Below, piece after piece: positions 52,277 to 61,750 of a DNA stretch of 64,000 nucleotides (position 1 is its first letter; every line of letters starts with the position of its first letter). The position numbers and the translations under genes were made by a program. The notes under the pieces were generated by a model. That model had not been told where the DNA came from, did not search any database, and saw only the letters and a list, made by a program, of their open reading frames with translations. Origin of the DNA: Haloferax litoreum (lineage in GTDB: Archaea; Halobacteriota; Halobacteria; Halobacteriales; Haloferacaceae); NCBI RefSeq assembly GCF_009674605.1, contig NZ_WKJO01000001.1, forward strand, positions 558,001 through 622,000. Reading direction: 5' to 3'.

Positions 52277-52281
52277 ATTAG
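52270..52281 (+). promoter_or_regulatory. TATA-like promoter of tRNA-Ser
   Basis: GGCTTAAATTAG lies about 30-40 bases before the tRNA-Ser 5' end and overlaps the 3' end of the small membrane gene. Confidence 0.5.
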
Positions 52282-52309
52282 TCAGGCGGAAACGTTGCGG
52301 TGTAAGCCA

Positions 52310-52390
52310 GCCAGGATGGCCGAGCGGTAAGGCGCACGCCTGGAAAGCGTGTTCCCTCTGGGATCGGGGGTTCAAATCCCTCTCCTGGCG
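52310..52390 (+). tRNA. tRNA-Ser(GGA)
   Basis: A class II tRNA of 81 nt. The acceptor GCCAGGA pairs with TCCTGGC and the discriminator is G. The anticodon stem CACGC/GCGTG closes loop CTGGAAA, giving anticodon GGA. It has a long variable arm, and the T arm is GGGGG-TTCAAAT-CCCTC. Unlike the Arg, Val and Phe genes in the window, it has no partial 3'-end copies downstream. Confidence 0.93.
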
Positions 52391-52702
52391 CTTCTCTGAA
52401 AACAACACCCTGAGCGATGCGTCTTGACGCTTCTTCCGAAGTCAGCCCAAGTCGAACCAGACCTGCACTCACCCTATTTTCCAGAATCCCATGACATTCG
52501 GCCCCAAACGTCGACAGTCTCGTGACTGTTCCCAGTGGCAGAGAACGGCGAATAAGTATATTGTGACACGGGCACAATAACAGCCTACAACACAGTTATT
52601 GGCCGACAGGATGCGTCGTTTCGAGTTCCGACAGCGATGCGTCCCGTCTCAGTACCGCCTCCAAAACATTCATCACCATGCGACTCAATACCACGTTTGA
52701 CA
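52391..52702. other. intergenic, contains promoter-like inverted repeat
   Basis: About 310 bases without a gene. An AATAAGTATA box at 52551-52560 is directly followed by the inverted repeat ATTGTG-N7-CACAAT (52560-52578), a candidate operator overlapping a promoter. ACAGTC-TCGT-GACTGT (near 52514-52529) is a second small palindrome. Either could control the 56-codon gene at 52703. Confidence 0.45.
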
Positions 52703-52873
52703 ATGCCTGACACCAAAAGCGGCCGTGAGAAGAAGGGCCTCAACAAGCGGACCCAGCTTACCGAACGGCTGTACGAGCAAGAATTAGAGGTGTTAGACGG
52801 TGAAGACGACGAGCCCTCGCTCGACGACATCTCCGGGGAGTTCATCGCGGACGAGCTTCCAGACGAAAACTGA
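52703..52873 (+). CDS. 56-residue acidic protein, unknown function
   Basis: MPDTKSGREKKGLNKRTQLT begins a small protein with a basic first half and a very acidic second half (EVLDGEDDEPSLDDISGEFI). It looks like a haloarchaea-specific conserved small protein and may bind nucleic acid or protein. The internal ATG at 52703 is used because the upstream 22 codons are non-conserved in style. Confidence 0.6.
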   Translation: MPDTKSGREKKGLNKRTQLTERLYEQELEVLDGEDDEPSLDDISGEFIADELPDEN

Positions 52874-52939
52874 CGCGCGAGGCCAGTCTCGGCTCTCTGG
52901 CCACTCCCATTTTTATCGACGCACTCGTAACCTTCGAGT

Positions 52940-53332
52940 GTGCCACACCGTGCGAACTACGCGACCATATTTATCGGGTCGCACCTCCACCCGGACGACG
53001 ACGCACTAAATCTCGACTGGGCAGACGACGTCGGCGACGAGACGGACGTCTTCGAGTTCGACGTACCGACCGATGACCCTCGAGAGGCGTATCTGGGGAT
53101 TCAGGCGTTCGACGTCGGTGACTACGGTCACGAGATTTACATCAACGGCGAACCACTCTCCGGGTTCGATATTCCACCGAGAGATGGCTGGCAATACTGG
53201 GTCGACACCATCGTCGGTGCCGACCTCGTCGGCGGGACGAACACTATCCAAGTCGTGCGCGACCAGTCGAGCGACGACGCCCTCGCCGTCGGAACCGTAA
53301 CAATCCACTGGAAAGAGCCGGTCGACGAATAG
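52940..53332 (+). CDS. conserved beta-rich hypothetical protein
   Basis: A 130-residue acidic protein from the GTG at 52940. The pattern YATIFIGSHLHPDDDALNLDWADDV, then EAYLGIQAFDVGDYGHEIYINGEPLSGFDIPP and GTNTIQVVRDQSSDDALAVGTVTIHWKEP indicates a beta sandwich that may resemble carbohydrate-binding or jelly-roll folds. No signal peptide is visible, so it is cytoplasmic. No function known. Confidence 0.7.
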   Translation: MPHRANYATIFIGSHLHPDDDALNLDWADDVGDETDVFEFDVPTDDPREAYLGIQAFDVGDYGHEIYINGEPLSGFDIPPRDGWQYWVDTIVGADLVGGTNTIQVVRDQSSDDALAVGTVTIHWKEPVDE

Positions 53333-53479
53333 TATATAAATCGAGGATAATCGTACCAGATTGTGCCATGCGTTGTCGTCCCACATAGTGTCCCGAAACC
53401 ACTGTGAGGGCGGTACTGTCTCTCGATTACGTGCGTTGCGCGTTCCGATCGAAGAATTCGACGCGCGAACCGCCGGCGT

Positions 53480-53492
53480 AGCTTTTATATAG
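53480..53492 (+). promoter_or_regulatory. thermosome promoter
   Basis: GCTTTTATATAGA is a strong TATA box about 26-38 bases before the thermosome ATG. CGAAGAATTCGACGCGCGAA just upstream contains CGAA repeats of the type linked to heat-inducible haloarchaeal chaperonin promoters; that link is from memory. Confidence 0.65.
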
Positions 53493-53517
53493 AATCACAA
53501 ACAATCAGCGGGTGTCT

Positions 53518-55191
53518 ATGAGCCAGCGAATGCAACAGGGTCAGCCGATGATCATTCTCGGTGAAGACTCCCAGCGCGTCAAAGACCGCGACGCGCAGGC
53601 GTACAACATCCGCGCTGCACGAGCGGTCGCAGAAGCAGTACGCTCCACACTCGGTCCGAAGGGGATGGACAAGATGCTCGTCGATTCGATGGGTGACGTC
53701 ACCATCACGAACGACGGTGTCACCATCCTCAAGGAGATGGACATCGACAACCCGACGGCCGAGATGATCGTCGAAGTCGCCGAGACGCAGGAAGACGAAG
53801 CAGGCGACGGCACGACGACGGCAGTCGCTATCGCGGGTGAACTCCTGAAGAACGCCGAGGACCTCCTCGAACAGGACATCCACCCGACGGCCATCATCCG
53901 CGGCTTCAACCTCGCCTCCGAGAAGGCACGCGAGGAAATCGACGACATCGCAGAGCGCGTCGAACCCGACGACGAGGAACTCCTGAAGAAGGTCGCCGAA
54001 ACCTCGATGACCGGCAAGAGCTCCGAACTCAACAAAGAGCTTCTCGCGGACCTCATCGTCCGCGCGGTCAAGCAGGTCACCGTCGAAGCCGACGACGGTT
54101 CCTACGTCGTCGACCTCGAGAACATCTCCATCGAGACGCAGACCGGTCGCTCCGCGTCCGAGTCTGAACTCCTCACCGGCGCAGTCATCGACAAGGACCC
54201 CGTCCACGACGACATGCCGGTCCAGTTCGACGAGGCCAACGTCCTCCTCCTCAACGAACCCGTCGAAGTCGAAGAGACCGACATCGACACGAACGTCTCC
54301 ATCGAGAGCCCCGACCAGCTTCAGAAGTTCCTCGACCAAGAAGAGGCGCAACTGAAGAAGAAGGTCGACCAAATCGTCGACTCCGGCGCTGACGTGGTCT
54401 TCTGCCAGAAGGGCATCGACGACCTCGCCCAGCACTTCCTCGCCAAGAAGGGCATCCTCGCCGTCCGTCGCACGAAGAAGTCCGACGTCAAGTTCCTCAA
54501 GAACATCACGGGCGCGTCCATCGTCTCGGACCTCGACTCCATCGAGTCCGCCGACCTCGGCACGGCCTCCATCCGCCGTGACGACGACGACGAACTGTTC
54601 TACGTCGAAGGTATCGGCGACGACGTCCACGGCGTCACGCTCCTCCTCCGAGGCTCGACCGACCACGTCGTCGACGAACTCGAACGCGGCGTCCAGGACG
54701 CCCTCGACGTCGTCGCTTCGACGGTCGCCGACGGCCGCGTTCTCGCCGGCGGCGGTGCCATCGAAGTCGAACTCGCCTCGCGCCTCCGCGACTACGCGGA
54801 CTCCGTCTCCGGCCGCGAGCAACTCGCCGTCGAGGCGTTCGCCGACGCGCTCGAACTCGTCCCGCGCGTCCTCGCCGAGAACGCTGGTCTCGACTCCATC
54901 GACACGCTCGTCGACCTCCGTTCTGCCCACGAGAACGGTGAGGTCCGCGCCGGCCTGAACGTCTTCACTGGCGAAGTCGAAGACGCGTTCGAAGCTGGCG
55001 TCGTCGAGACGGCCCACGCCAAGGAGCAGGCTATCGCCTCCGCCTCCGAAGCCGCGAACCTCGTCCTCAAGATTGACGACATCATCGCGGCCGGTGACCT
55101 CTCTACCGGCGGCAACGACGACGACGAAGGCGGCGCACCCGGCGGCATGGGTGGCATGGGCGGTATGGGCGGCATGGGCGGCGCGATGTGA
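53518..55191 (+). CDS. cct: thermosome subunit (group II chaperonin)
   Basis: A 557-residue ATP-driven folding chaperonin. [27 protein letters not shown] and [17 protein letters not shown] (about 87-103) are nucleotide-binding signatures, and [13 protein letters not shown] is the late conserved motif. The C-terminal tail is GGMGGM repeats, the usual inward-pointing tail. It should assemble as a double ring with other subunits encoded elsewhere. The ATG at 53518 is used; the GTG two codons earlier is less likely. The paralogue (cct1/2/3) cannot be chosen by eye. Confidence 0.93.
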   Translation: MSQRMQQGQPMIILGEDSQRVKDRDAQAYNIRAARAVAEAVRSTLGPKGMDKMLVDSMGDVTITNDGVTILKEMDIDNPTAEMIVEVAETQEDEAGDGTTTAVAIAGELLKNAEDLLEQDIHPTAIIRGFNLASEKAREEIDDIAERVEPDDEELLKKVAETSMTGKSSELNKELLADLIVRAVKQVTVEADDGSYVVDLENISIETQTGRSASESELLTGAVIDKDPVHDDMPVQFDEANVLLLNEPVEVEETDIDTNVSIESPDQLQKFLDQEEAQLKKKVDQIVDSGADVVFCQKGIDDLAQHFLAKKGILAVRRTKKSDVKFLKNITGASIVSDLDSIESADLGTASIRRDDDDELFYVEGIGDDVHGVTLLLRGSTDHVVDELERGVQDALDVVASTVADGRVLAGGGAIEVELASRLRDYADSVSGREQLAVEAFADALELVPRVLAENAGLDSIDTLVDLRSAHENGEVRAGLNVFTGEVEDAFEAGVVETAHAKEQAIASASEAANLVLKIDDIIAAGDLSTGGNDDDEGGAPGGMGGMGGMGGMGGAM

Positions 55192-55429
55192 AGTTAGGCT
55201 AACGCCCGATACACCCACCCCCACACCGACCCCCTGCACCGCACGACAGACCGATTCTTTTTCGACAGGCGTCACTGACCCGAGTAGCCACTGCACCGGT
55301 CGCCGTGACACGGTGTGTCAACCAGTCACTCCCAAAACAAGTTGGACGATTCTCTCACTTTCAAAGTAAGAGTTGGAGTTGTGTACAGAAATAGAACGAA
55401 CTAAGTAGGTAGTACGGGAAGGTGCCTCC
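55192..55429. other. intergenic with 15-bp palindrome
   Basis: TGACAC-GGT-GTGTCA at 55306-55320 is a perfect dyad about 110 bases before the alanine dehydrogenase gene and is a candidate operator. No gene is seen in the stretch. Confidence 0.4.
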
Positions 55430-56428
55430 ATGCGCAAGACGCTGCTACTGAACAAAGACGACGTCCACGAGAACGTCCAGATGCCGGAACTCATCTCGGC
55501 TATCGAGGACGCGTTCGCCGCCTACGAGTCGGGCGACGCGCAGATGCCGCCGAAGTCCTACATCGACCTGCCGCAGTACAACGGTGACTTCCGGTCGATG
55601 CCCGCCTATCTCGACGCGGGTGACTGGGACGCAGCAGGCATCAAGTGGGTCAACGTCCACCCCGACAACGGCGACAAATTCGACCTTCCCACCGTCATGG
55701 GGACCATGATTTACTCCGACCCCGAGAACGCGTTCCCCCTCGCACTTCTCGACGGCACGGAACTGACGATGCTCCGCACGGGTGCGGCCGCCGCCGTCGC
55801 CACCGACTACCTCGCCGTCGAAGACGCCTCGTCGATGGGTATCATCGGCGCTGGTGTCCAGTCGTACACGCAACTTCGCGCAATCAGCGAGGTCCGCGAC
55901 ATCGAGGAAGTCGTCATCTCCGACCTCGACGAAGAACGCGTCGCCGACTTCATCGACGCCTTCGAGGGCGAGTTCGACATCCGCGCAGGGTCCATCGAGG
56001 AGGCCGCCCAGTGTGACGTTCTCTCGACGGTCACGCCGGTCGAATCGCCCATCGTCCCCCGCGACGCCGTCGGCGACAACACCCACATCAACGCGATGGG
56101 TGCCGACGCAGAAGGCAAGCACGAACTCGCCGACGAGGTGCTTCTGGACGCGAAACTCGTCATCGACGACCACGCCCAGACGACCCACTCCGGCGAAATC
56201 AACGTCCCGTACCACGAGGGCGTCCTCTCCGACGACGACATCTACGGCGCAATCGGCGAAATCGTCGTGGGAAGCAAAGACGGCCGAACCGAAGACGACG
56301 GCATCACCGTCTTCGACTCGACCGGACTCGCGATTCAGGACGTCGCGGCCGCACACGTCGCCTACGAACACGCTATCGAGAACGACAACGGCTACGCCTT
56401 CGACCTGCTCGGCCTCGCCGACGAGTAA
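55430..56428 (+). CDS. ala: alanine dehydrogenase (ornithine cyclodeaminase/mu-crystallin family)
   Basis: A 332-residue NAD-dependent enzyme. MPPKSYIDLPQYNGDFRSMPAY and AAGIKWVNVHPDNG near residue 65-78 hold the substrate lysine, and the Rossmann motif is MGIIGAGVQSYTQLRAI (about 134-150), followed by INAMGADAEGKHELADEVL. It interconverts alanine and pyruvate plus ammonia in the archaeal AlaDH type. An ornithine cyclodeaminase or other imine reductase role cannot be excluded. Confidence 0.87.
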   Translation: MRKTLLLNKDDVHENVQMPELISAIEDAFAAYESGDAQMPPKSYIDLPQYNGDFRSMPAYLDAGDWDAAGIKWVNVHPDNGDKFDLPTVMGTMIYSDPENAFPLALLDGTELTMLRTGAAAAVATDYLAVEDASSMGIIGAGVQSYTQLRAISEVRDIEEVVISDLDEERVADFIDAFEGEFDIRAGSIEEAAQCDVLSTVTPVESPIVPRDAVGDNTHINAMGADAEGKHELADEVLLDAKLVIDDHAQTTHSGEINVPYHEGVLSDDDIYGAIGEIVVGSKDGRTEDDGITVFDSTGLAIQDVAAAHVAYEHAIENDNGYAFDLLGLADE

Positions 56429-56468
56429 CTCGCCGTCGAACCCACTCTCTAGCGTTTCTTCTCTTTCT

Positions 56469-56690
56469 TCACGTTTCCCCGGACCCGCGCTGTGCCGCGA
56501 GGTAATCGAACAGTTTGGAGAACACGTACACGATGACGATGAAGGGAAGGAGGGGCACCATCAGGACGACGAGGATGAGAAACATCGTCCACCCGATAGA
56601 GTCCATCTCCATGTCGGGACGCGTACTCGACCCCGGTGTGACTGTTCGGTAGGCCTTCTCCGGGAGGGACAGGGATTCCTCTTCGCTCAT
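56469..56690 (-). CDS. small membrane protein, one helix
   Basis: A 73-residue protein, hydrophilic at first (MSEEESLSLPEKAYRTVTPG). One or two hydrophobic helices follow in WTMFLILVVLMVPLLPFIVIVYVFSKLFDYLA, then a short tail. It resembles haloarchaea-only small membrane proteins (DUF7535-like, from memory). It is convergent with the alanine dehydrogenase gene. Confidence 0.68.
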   Translation of the reverse strand: MSEEESLSLPEKAYRTVTPGSSTRPDMEMDSIGWTMFLILVVLMVPLLPFIVIVYVFSKLFDYLAAQRGSGET

Positions 56691-56733
56691 GGATTCCTGT
56701 ACGTTGGCCGAGAGGATAAGATGACCGGCGGTC

Positions 56734-56868
56734 TCACCGATGACGGTACTTCGCTCGCTCTATGACTTCACCACACTCGCGACACTCGTAGCGTCGTCTG
56801 TCTTCGAGGTCAGTCCGCTTTTCGTCGTCTGCCCGGTACATCTCCGCGCCACACGAGTCACAGAGCAT
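56734..56868 (-). CDS. 44-residue zinc-ribbon protein
   Basis: Read directly from the minus strand: MLCDSCGAEMYRADDEKRTD is the start, followed by a basic stretch, CREC and EVIERAKYRHR before a TGA. CDSC and CREC form a four-Cys zinc site with 25 residues between them. A TATA-like ATTTACATAAT lies about 27-38 bases before the ATG. It lies in the gap between a small membrane gene and leuS. It belongs to the small haloarchaeal zinc-finger class, function unknown. Confidence 0.7.
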   Translation of the reverse strand: MLCDSCGAEMYRADDEKRTDLEDRRRYECRECGEVIERAKYRHR

Positions 56869-56999
56869 GTCTTAATTATCACGCATGATTATGTAAATCT
56901 AGGGTCGAATCGTCTTTTTCTCCACTTTCGGGGCGGGAGCGTCGCTCTCTCTGTGTGGCTATCAGCGAAGAAAATCAGCAGCCGACGGTTCGACTGTCG

Positions 57000-59876
57000 T
57001 TATTCGAGGTGGACCGCGGGGCGGAACGGAATCGCCTTCGACGCGCGGTCGGCCGGGTCGACGATGTCGTCGTCGTCTTCGACGTACACCTCGACGTCGG
57101 CGTCGAACTCGCGGGCGAGGAAGTCGGCCGCACGCTCGTAGGTCGTCGCCTCGTCGAGTTCGAGTTGGGCGTGGAGCGTCGTCTCGTCCTGTCCACGCGT
57201 CTGACTCACGAGGTCCTGGACGAGGTCGTTGACGGCGTTGCCCTTCTCGCGCAGGTCGGGGTCCTGCATGACCTGACCCATGATAGCACCGACGTTGTCA
57301 CCCTGGTCGACGACCGTCTCGAACACGTCGCGCTTCCAGTCGGCAGCGACGTAGACACGGAGCGTCTCGGGGTCAGAGTCGGTCACGTCGATGATGTCAC
57401 GGATGTCTTCGGTCAGGCGTTCGACCTGCCGTTCTTCGAGTTCGACCGTCTCGTCGTCGAACTCGGTGTCCGGTTCTGGCCAGGGTGCGTCTTCGGCCGG
57501 CGTGCCGGTCAACTGCTCGTGGAGTTCGTTCGTCATGAACGGGACGAACGGTGCGAGCAGGCGCAGGCGCGTCTCGAGGACGGTTCGGAGCGTCCACTTG
57601 GCGGCCGGGCGGTCGAAGTCGGTCCGGCGACGGTACCAGCGCAGGTCCTCTTCGAAGTTGTAGAAGGCGGCCTGACTGGCAGAGCGCGTCTCGGACTCGT
57701 CCATGGCGTCAGTCACGTCACGGACGGTGTCCTGAAGCTTCGACAGGAGCCATCGGTCGATAGTCTCCAGTTCGGGCCGGTCTTCCGGACCGGGGTCGGC
57801 GATAATCTCCTGTGCACGGTTCCAGAACCGTTCGAGTTGGTTGTGGACCGACCCGACCAGGTCGTCGCGCCAGTCGTAGTCCTGCCACGGTTCGGCGGAG
57901 TTGAGCAGGAAGAAGCGGACGGTGTCGGCACCGTACTCGCTGATTGCCTCGCCGGGGAGGACGACGTGGCCCTTCGAGGACGACATCTTCTCTCCTTCGA
58001 GGAGGCCCATTCCCATGATGACGATGCCCTGTGGCCACTGGGCTTGGTCGAACAGTTCGCCGTGGTGGAACTGGTAGAACGTCAGGTGGTTCGTGATGAG
58101 GTCGTTCGCGGAGAATCGGTAGTCCACGGGGTACCAGTAGTCCCACTCGTCGCGCAGTTCGAGGGCGCGTTCGTCGGCCTCGTCGGCCGCCTCAGGACCG
58201 TAGAACAGCGTGTCGAAGAAGTCCTGCGTGAGTTCCTCCGTCGGGATATCTTGCAGGCGGTGAGCGATGGTGTAGTACGCCATGTAGATGGTCGAGTCCG
58301 ACAGGGGCTCGATGACGAACTGGTCGTCCCACGGCAGGCGCGTCCCGAGGCCGTAGTTCCGGATGCAGGGCCACCCGTTCAGCCAGTCGATGGTGTGGTG
58401 GTACTCGTCGCGGGTGTTGTCGGGGATGGCGTCCAAGCCGTCGGCCACGTCGTGGGCGAGTTGCTTCCAGTCCGGGTCGTCGTACGACAGGAACCACGTG
58501 TCCTGTTCGGCGACGACGACGTCGCCGCCACAGCGACAGACGACTTCCTCGGAGAACTCCTGCATCACGTCGAACTGGCCGGCGTCGATGCCGTCGGCCT
58601 TGTAGTCGTCGCGGACCTCCTCGACGATTGCACCGGCGTAGTCGCCGTAGAACTCCTTCAGGCGACCGGCGTGGAACTCCTTGTTGTAGAGGTCCTTCGT
58701 CGCTTTCTCCAGTGCGGGGTCGTCGGACGACTCGATGCCAGCGTTCTCGACGGCCGACTTCGCGGGAATCTCGCCGTACTCGTCGTCCTCGGAGTCGATG
58801 TCGAGGATTGGAATCGGCTCGATTGCGTCAACGTCGGCGGGGTCGATACCGAACGATTCGAGGTAGTCGGTGTCGGCTTTCGCCTCTTGCAGTGCGACGT
58901 AGTCGTCGGGGCTGTGTGCCGGGACGGACATGACGACGCCCGTCGCGTTGTCGGCGTCGACGAATCCGGCCGGGAGGACGGGAACTTCGTCGCCAGTGAC
59001 GGGATTCTCGACGAACTGGCCGACCAGTTCGGAGCCTTCGACGGTCTCCAGAATCTCGACGTCGTGTGCCTGATACTCCAGTTTCGCGGCGGCGTACTCG
59101 GAGACGAACCACGTCTCGCCTTCCACGTCGGCGACGACGTAGGTCGCTTCGGGGTCGATGTAGGCGTTCGTCACGCCGTGGACCGTCTCGGGGCGCAGCG
59201 TCGCCATCGGGACGACGACGGACTCGCCGTCGCGTTCCCAGCCGAAGCGGACGAGCGTGTACTCTTGGAACTCCGCTTCTTCCCCTTCGAGCAGGTCGTG
59301 CGTCGTAACCGGCTGTTCTTCGTTCGTACAGAACTTGACGGGGTGGAGTCCCTTCTCCAGACGGCCACGTTCGCGGAGCGTCCGGTACTGCCACTCGATG
59401 AACTTCGAGTAGCGTTCGTCGTTGGTCGTGAACTCACGACGCCAGTCGACGGAGAGTCCGAGCGACTGCATCCCCTTCTTGTAGTGCTCTTCGATGAAGT
59501 AGCGTGCCCACCCCATCGGCGTCTCCAGGTCAGAGAGCGTGTCTTCGGAGACGTTGTAGGTGTCCTTCAGGACAGACAGTTGCTTCTCTTCGCCCTTTTT
59601 CAGTCGCTCGACGGCACCGATAATCGGCGTGCCGGTGACGTGCCAGGCGATGGGGAACAAGACGTTGTCGCCTTGCTGGCGTCGATAGCGAGCGTACACG
59701 TCCGGGACCGTGTAGGTTCGTGCGTGCCCGATGTGCATCCCACCACTCGGGTACGGATACGGAACCGTGACGAACGTCGCGTCGTCGGCGTCTGCGTCCG
59801 GGTCGGCCTCGTATCGGCCGGACTCGGACCAGCGCTCTCGCCAACGCGCTTCGAGTTCCTGCGGGTCGTAGTCCAT
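57000..59876 (-). CDS. leuS: leucyl-tRNA synthetase
   Basis: A 958-residue class I synthetase. The HIGH signature is GGMHIGHARTYTVPDVYARY near residues 46-65. The CP1 editing domain follows (TLRPETVHGVTNAYIDPEA, MSVPAHSPDDYVALQEA), and KMSKS is EGEKMSSSKGHVVLPGEAI near residue 636. The C-terminal anticodon-binding region and archaeal tail end at IPFRPAVHLE. Charges tRNA-Leu and edits mischarged norvaline and isoleucine. A long frame on the opposite strand (56955-59903) is only its GC-rich shadow. Confidence 0.96.
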   Translation of the reverse strand: MDYDPQELEARWRERWSESGRYEADPDADADDATFVTVPYPYPSGGMHIGHARTYTVPDVYARYRRQQGDNVLFPIAWHVTGTPIIGAVERLKKGEEKQLSVLKDTYNVSEDTLSDLETPMGWARYFIEEHYKKGMQSLGLSVDWRREFTTNDERYSKFIEWQYRTLRERGRLEKGLHPVKFCTNEEQPVTTHDLLEGEEAEFQEYTLVRFGWERDGESVVVPMATLRPETVHGVTNAYIDPEATYVVADVEGETWFVSEYAAAKLEYQAHDVEILETVEGSELVGQFVENPVTGDEVPVLPAGFVDADNATGVVMSVPAHSPDDYVALQEAKADTDYLESFGIDPADVDAIEPIPILDIDSEDDEYGEIPAKSAVENAGIESSDDPALEKATKDLYNKEFHAGRLKEFYGDYAGAIVEEVRDDYKADGIDAGQFDVMQEFSEEVVCRCGGDVVVAEQDTWFLSYDDPDWKQLAHDVADGLDAIPDNTRDEYHHTIDWLNGWPCIRNYGLGTRLPWDDQFVIEPLSDSTIYMAYYTIAHRLQDIPTEELTQDFFDTLFYGPEAADEADERALELRDEWDYWYPVDYRFSANDLITNHLTFYQFHHGELFDQAQWPQGIVIMGMGLLEGEKMSSSKGHVVLPGEAISEYGADTVRFFLLNSAEPWQDYDWRDDLVGSVHNQLERFWNRAQEIIADPGPEDRPELETIDRWLLSKLQDTVRDVTDAMDESETRSASQAAFYNFEEDLRWYRRRTDFDRPAAKWTLRTVLETRLRLLAPFVPFMTNELHEQLTGTPAEDAPWPEPDTEFDDETVELEERQVERLTEDIRDIIDVTDSDPETLRVYVAADWKRDVFETVVDQGDNVGAIMGQVMQDPDLREKGNAVNDLVQDLVSQTRGQDETTLHAQLELDEATTYERAADFLAREFDADVEVYVEDDDDIVDPADRASKAIPFRPAVHLE

Positions 59877-60065
59877 ATCCGTGGTAGTGGCACGCCGACC
59901 TAAAATAACTCCTATACTCGACTTGCCCAGGTGTCAGGTCGAACGGCGTTCGACCGCTGTTAGACTGTCGCCGAGACGAACTAACGTCGGGTGGTCCCGT
60001 TGTGACGTACTCGAAGACGTATCACACGAAGAGTATTCACCCCTGCGAGAGAGTACCGAGACGAC

Positions 60066-61121
60066 ATGCACGTCGACCAGTCTCGTTTCTGGGTGACAAG
60101 CGCCGTCGACGTCGCCCGAAATCACGTCGACAGTCCGGTACTCGCGTCGATACTCGCCATCGGGTGGCTCCCGATTGCACTCTCGATAGTGGCGATAGAC
60201 ACGTCAGAGGCAACGGTACTCTTCGTCGTTGCGCAGACGCTCGCGGCCCTGATGGTCGTGTTCGGTCCATTCGACGTCTGGTATTACTATCGACGGTTAC
60301 TGCCCGCGTTCTTCGAGAACGTCGACGATATCGTCGAACCGGGACAAGACGACGAGTTGCGGGCGTTGGCTGAGAAGTACGACCGGTTCTTCACCCAGCG
60401 TTGGTGGGCAATCACGCTGCCGTGGACGCTTCTCGTCGTCCTCGTCTTCTTCGCTTCTGAGGGACACATCGCCAACCAAGGGATAACCAGCCCAGTCGAG
60501 TACACGGCGTACTTCGGATTCTTCGTCTACTGGGGACTCTTCTCTGGGCTCGGCTTCCACGGTGGCCTGTTGACGGTCCGTCTCATCAAGGAATTTTCCG
60601 AAGAAATCGACCTCGAAATCGACCCGCTCTATCCGGACGGATTGGGTGGTCTCAGTCTCGTCGGACAATTCGCAATCCGGACGACGCTCATCCTCTCGAC
60701 CGGGTCGCTCGCGATGCCGCTGTCGTTCGAACTCGCGAGTCAGATTGGACTCGCCGAAGCAGTCTATCTCGGCGTCGGCCTGTACGTCGTCCTCATCGCA
60801 CTCGTGTTCATATACCCGACGTACAAGGTGAATCGTCGCGCACAGCGACTTCGAGAGGACGTTCTCGAAGAGTACCGAACGAAGATTCGGCGTCTCGAAG
60901 CAGAGTTAGCGAAACTCGAAGCGGCGGGTCGCCCCGGCGCATCGCTCGAAGAATCACACTCCCTCTACCTGGAAATCGACCGAACGAGACAAGAGTTCAG
61001 AGATTTTCGTGACGTGCAGCTATATCCGCTGTCGGTCAGCATCCTCATTCAGCTGTTGAGTTCGCTTTTCCTCCCGGTACTGTTCATCATCTTCGACATC
61101 TACCTCTCACGGCTCATTTGA
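60066..61121 (+). CDS. membrane protein with cytoplasmic coiled coil, unknown function
   Basis: A 351-residue protein with about seven predicted helices, including SILAIGWLPIALSIVAI, FVVAQTLAALMVVFGPF, WAITLPWTLLVVLVFFA, YFGFFVYWGLFSGLGFHGG, YLGVGLYVVLIALVFIYP and a last one LSVSILIQLLSSLFLPVLFIIFDIY. A coiled coil (RLREDVLEEYRTKIRRLEAELAKLEAA, about 260-290) lies between the last two helices. No family is recognised. The layout suggests a sensor or scaffold rather than a transporter. Confidence 0.72.
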   Translation: MHVDQSRFWVTSAVDVARNHVDSPVLASILAIGWLPIALSIVAIDTSEATVLFVVAQTLAALMVVFGPFDVWYYYRRLLPAFFENVDDIVEPGQDDELRALAEKYDRFFTQRWWAITLPWTLLVVLVFFASEGHIANQGITSPVEYTAYFGFFVYWGLFSGLGFHGGLLTVRLIKEFSEEIDLEIDPLYPDGLGGLSLVGQFAIRTTLILSTGSLAMPLSFELASQIGLAEAVYLGVGLYVVLIALVFIYPTYKVNRRAQRLREDVLEEYRTKIRRLEAELAKLEAAGRPGASLEESHSLYLEIDRTRQEFRDFRDVQLYPLSVSILIQLLSSLFLPVLFIIFDIYLSRLI

Positions 61122-61188
61122 ACGAATCACCGTCGGTTGTGAGCGAAGGTTCGGAACAGGAAAAATGCAGACACGTTGAGCCAGAGAC

Positions 61189-61635
61189 TCAGTCGATGTC
61201 GATGCGATGCGAGTCGTCGGGGGTCACGTCCATCTTGGGGAGCGTGATGGTGAGGACGCCGTTGCGGTAGGAGGCAGAGGTGTTCTCTTCGTCCACCATC
61301 TCCGGGAGGCGAACCGTGCGGCGGGCGGACTGCTGGCGGCGTTCACGGCGGATGTATTCGCCCTCACCGCGTTCTTCTGTCACGTCGCGCTTGGCCTCGA
61401 TGGTCAGCGTCTGGTTAGCGATAGAGAGGGAGATGTCGTCCTTTTCGTAGCCCGGGAGGTCCGCAGAGAGGACGAGTTTGTCCTCGTCGTCCGAGATATC
61501 GACGGCCATGTCGTACATACGGGACGAGGGCATCATGCCCGAACGGTCGAACTGGTGGCCCATCTCGTCGAATTGGCGAGAGAGTCGTTCGAACAGTTCT
61601 TCGATGTCTTCGAATGGGTTGGTTCGGCGCATCAT
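61189..61635 (-). CDS. hsp20: Hsp20/alpha-crystallin small heat-shock protein
   Basis: A 148-residue chaperone. From the ATG at 61635 it reads MMRRTNPFEDIEELFERLSRQF. The alpha-crystallin domain (about 55-140) has LSADLPGYEKDDISLSIANQTLTIEA and SASYRNGVLTITLPK, with the I-x-I tail HRIDID. A GGTGA ribosome-binding site lies 7 bases before the double ATG, which favours this start over 61665. It is in tandem with another hsp20 116 bp away. Confidence 0.88.
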   Translation of the reverse strand: MMRRTNPFEDIEELFERLSRQFDEMGHQFDRSGMMPSSRMYDMAVDISDDEDKLVLSADLPGYEKDDISLSIANQTLTIEAKRDVTEERGEGEYIRRERRQQSARRTVRLPEMVDEENTSASYRNGVLTITLPKMDVTPDDSHRIDID

Positions 61636-61750
61636 CGGTATTTCACCGAGGGATAGAGACGCCATCTGAGGAGATAATCGTTTCCGGAACTGGAATAGCA
61701 AATAGCACGCGCTGAGACCGCAGACAACAGTATTCGAAAAATGAGCTCCG

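Noticed and set aside
56955-59903. 982-codon open frame on the plus strand
   Set aside because: It is the exact antisense of leuS, whose HIGH and KMSKS motifs are complete. Long antisense frames are expected in GC-rich haloarchaeal genes with strong codon-position bias. The antisense protein has Val/Glu/Arg/Asp-heavy shadow composition and no domain.
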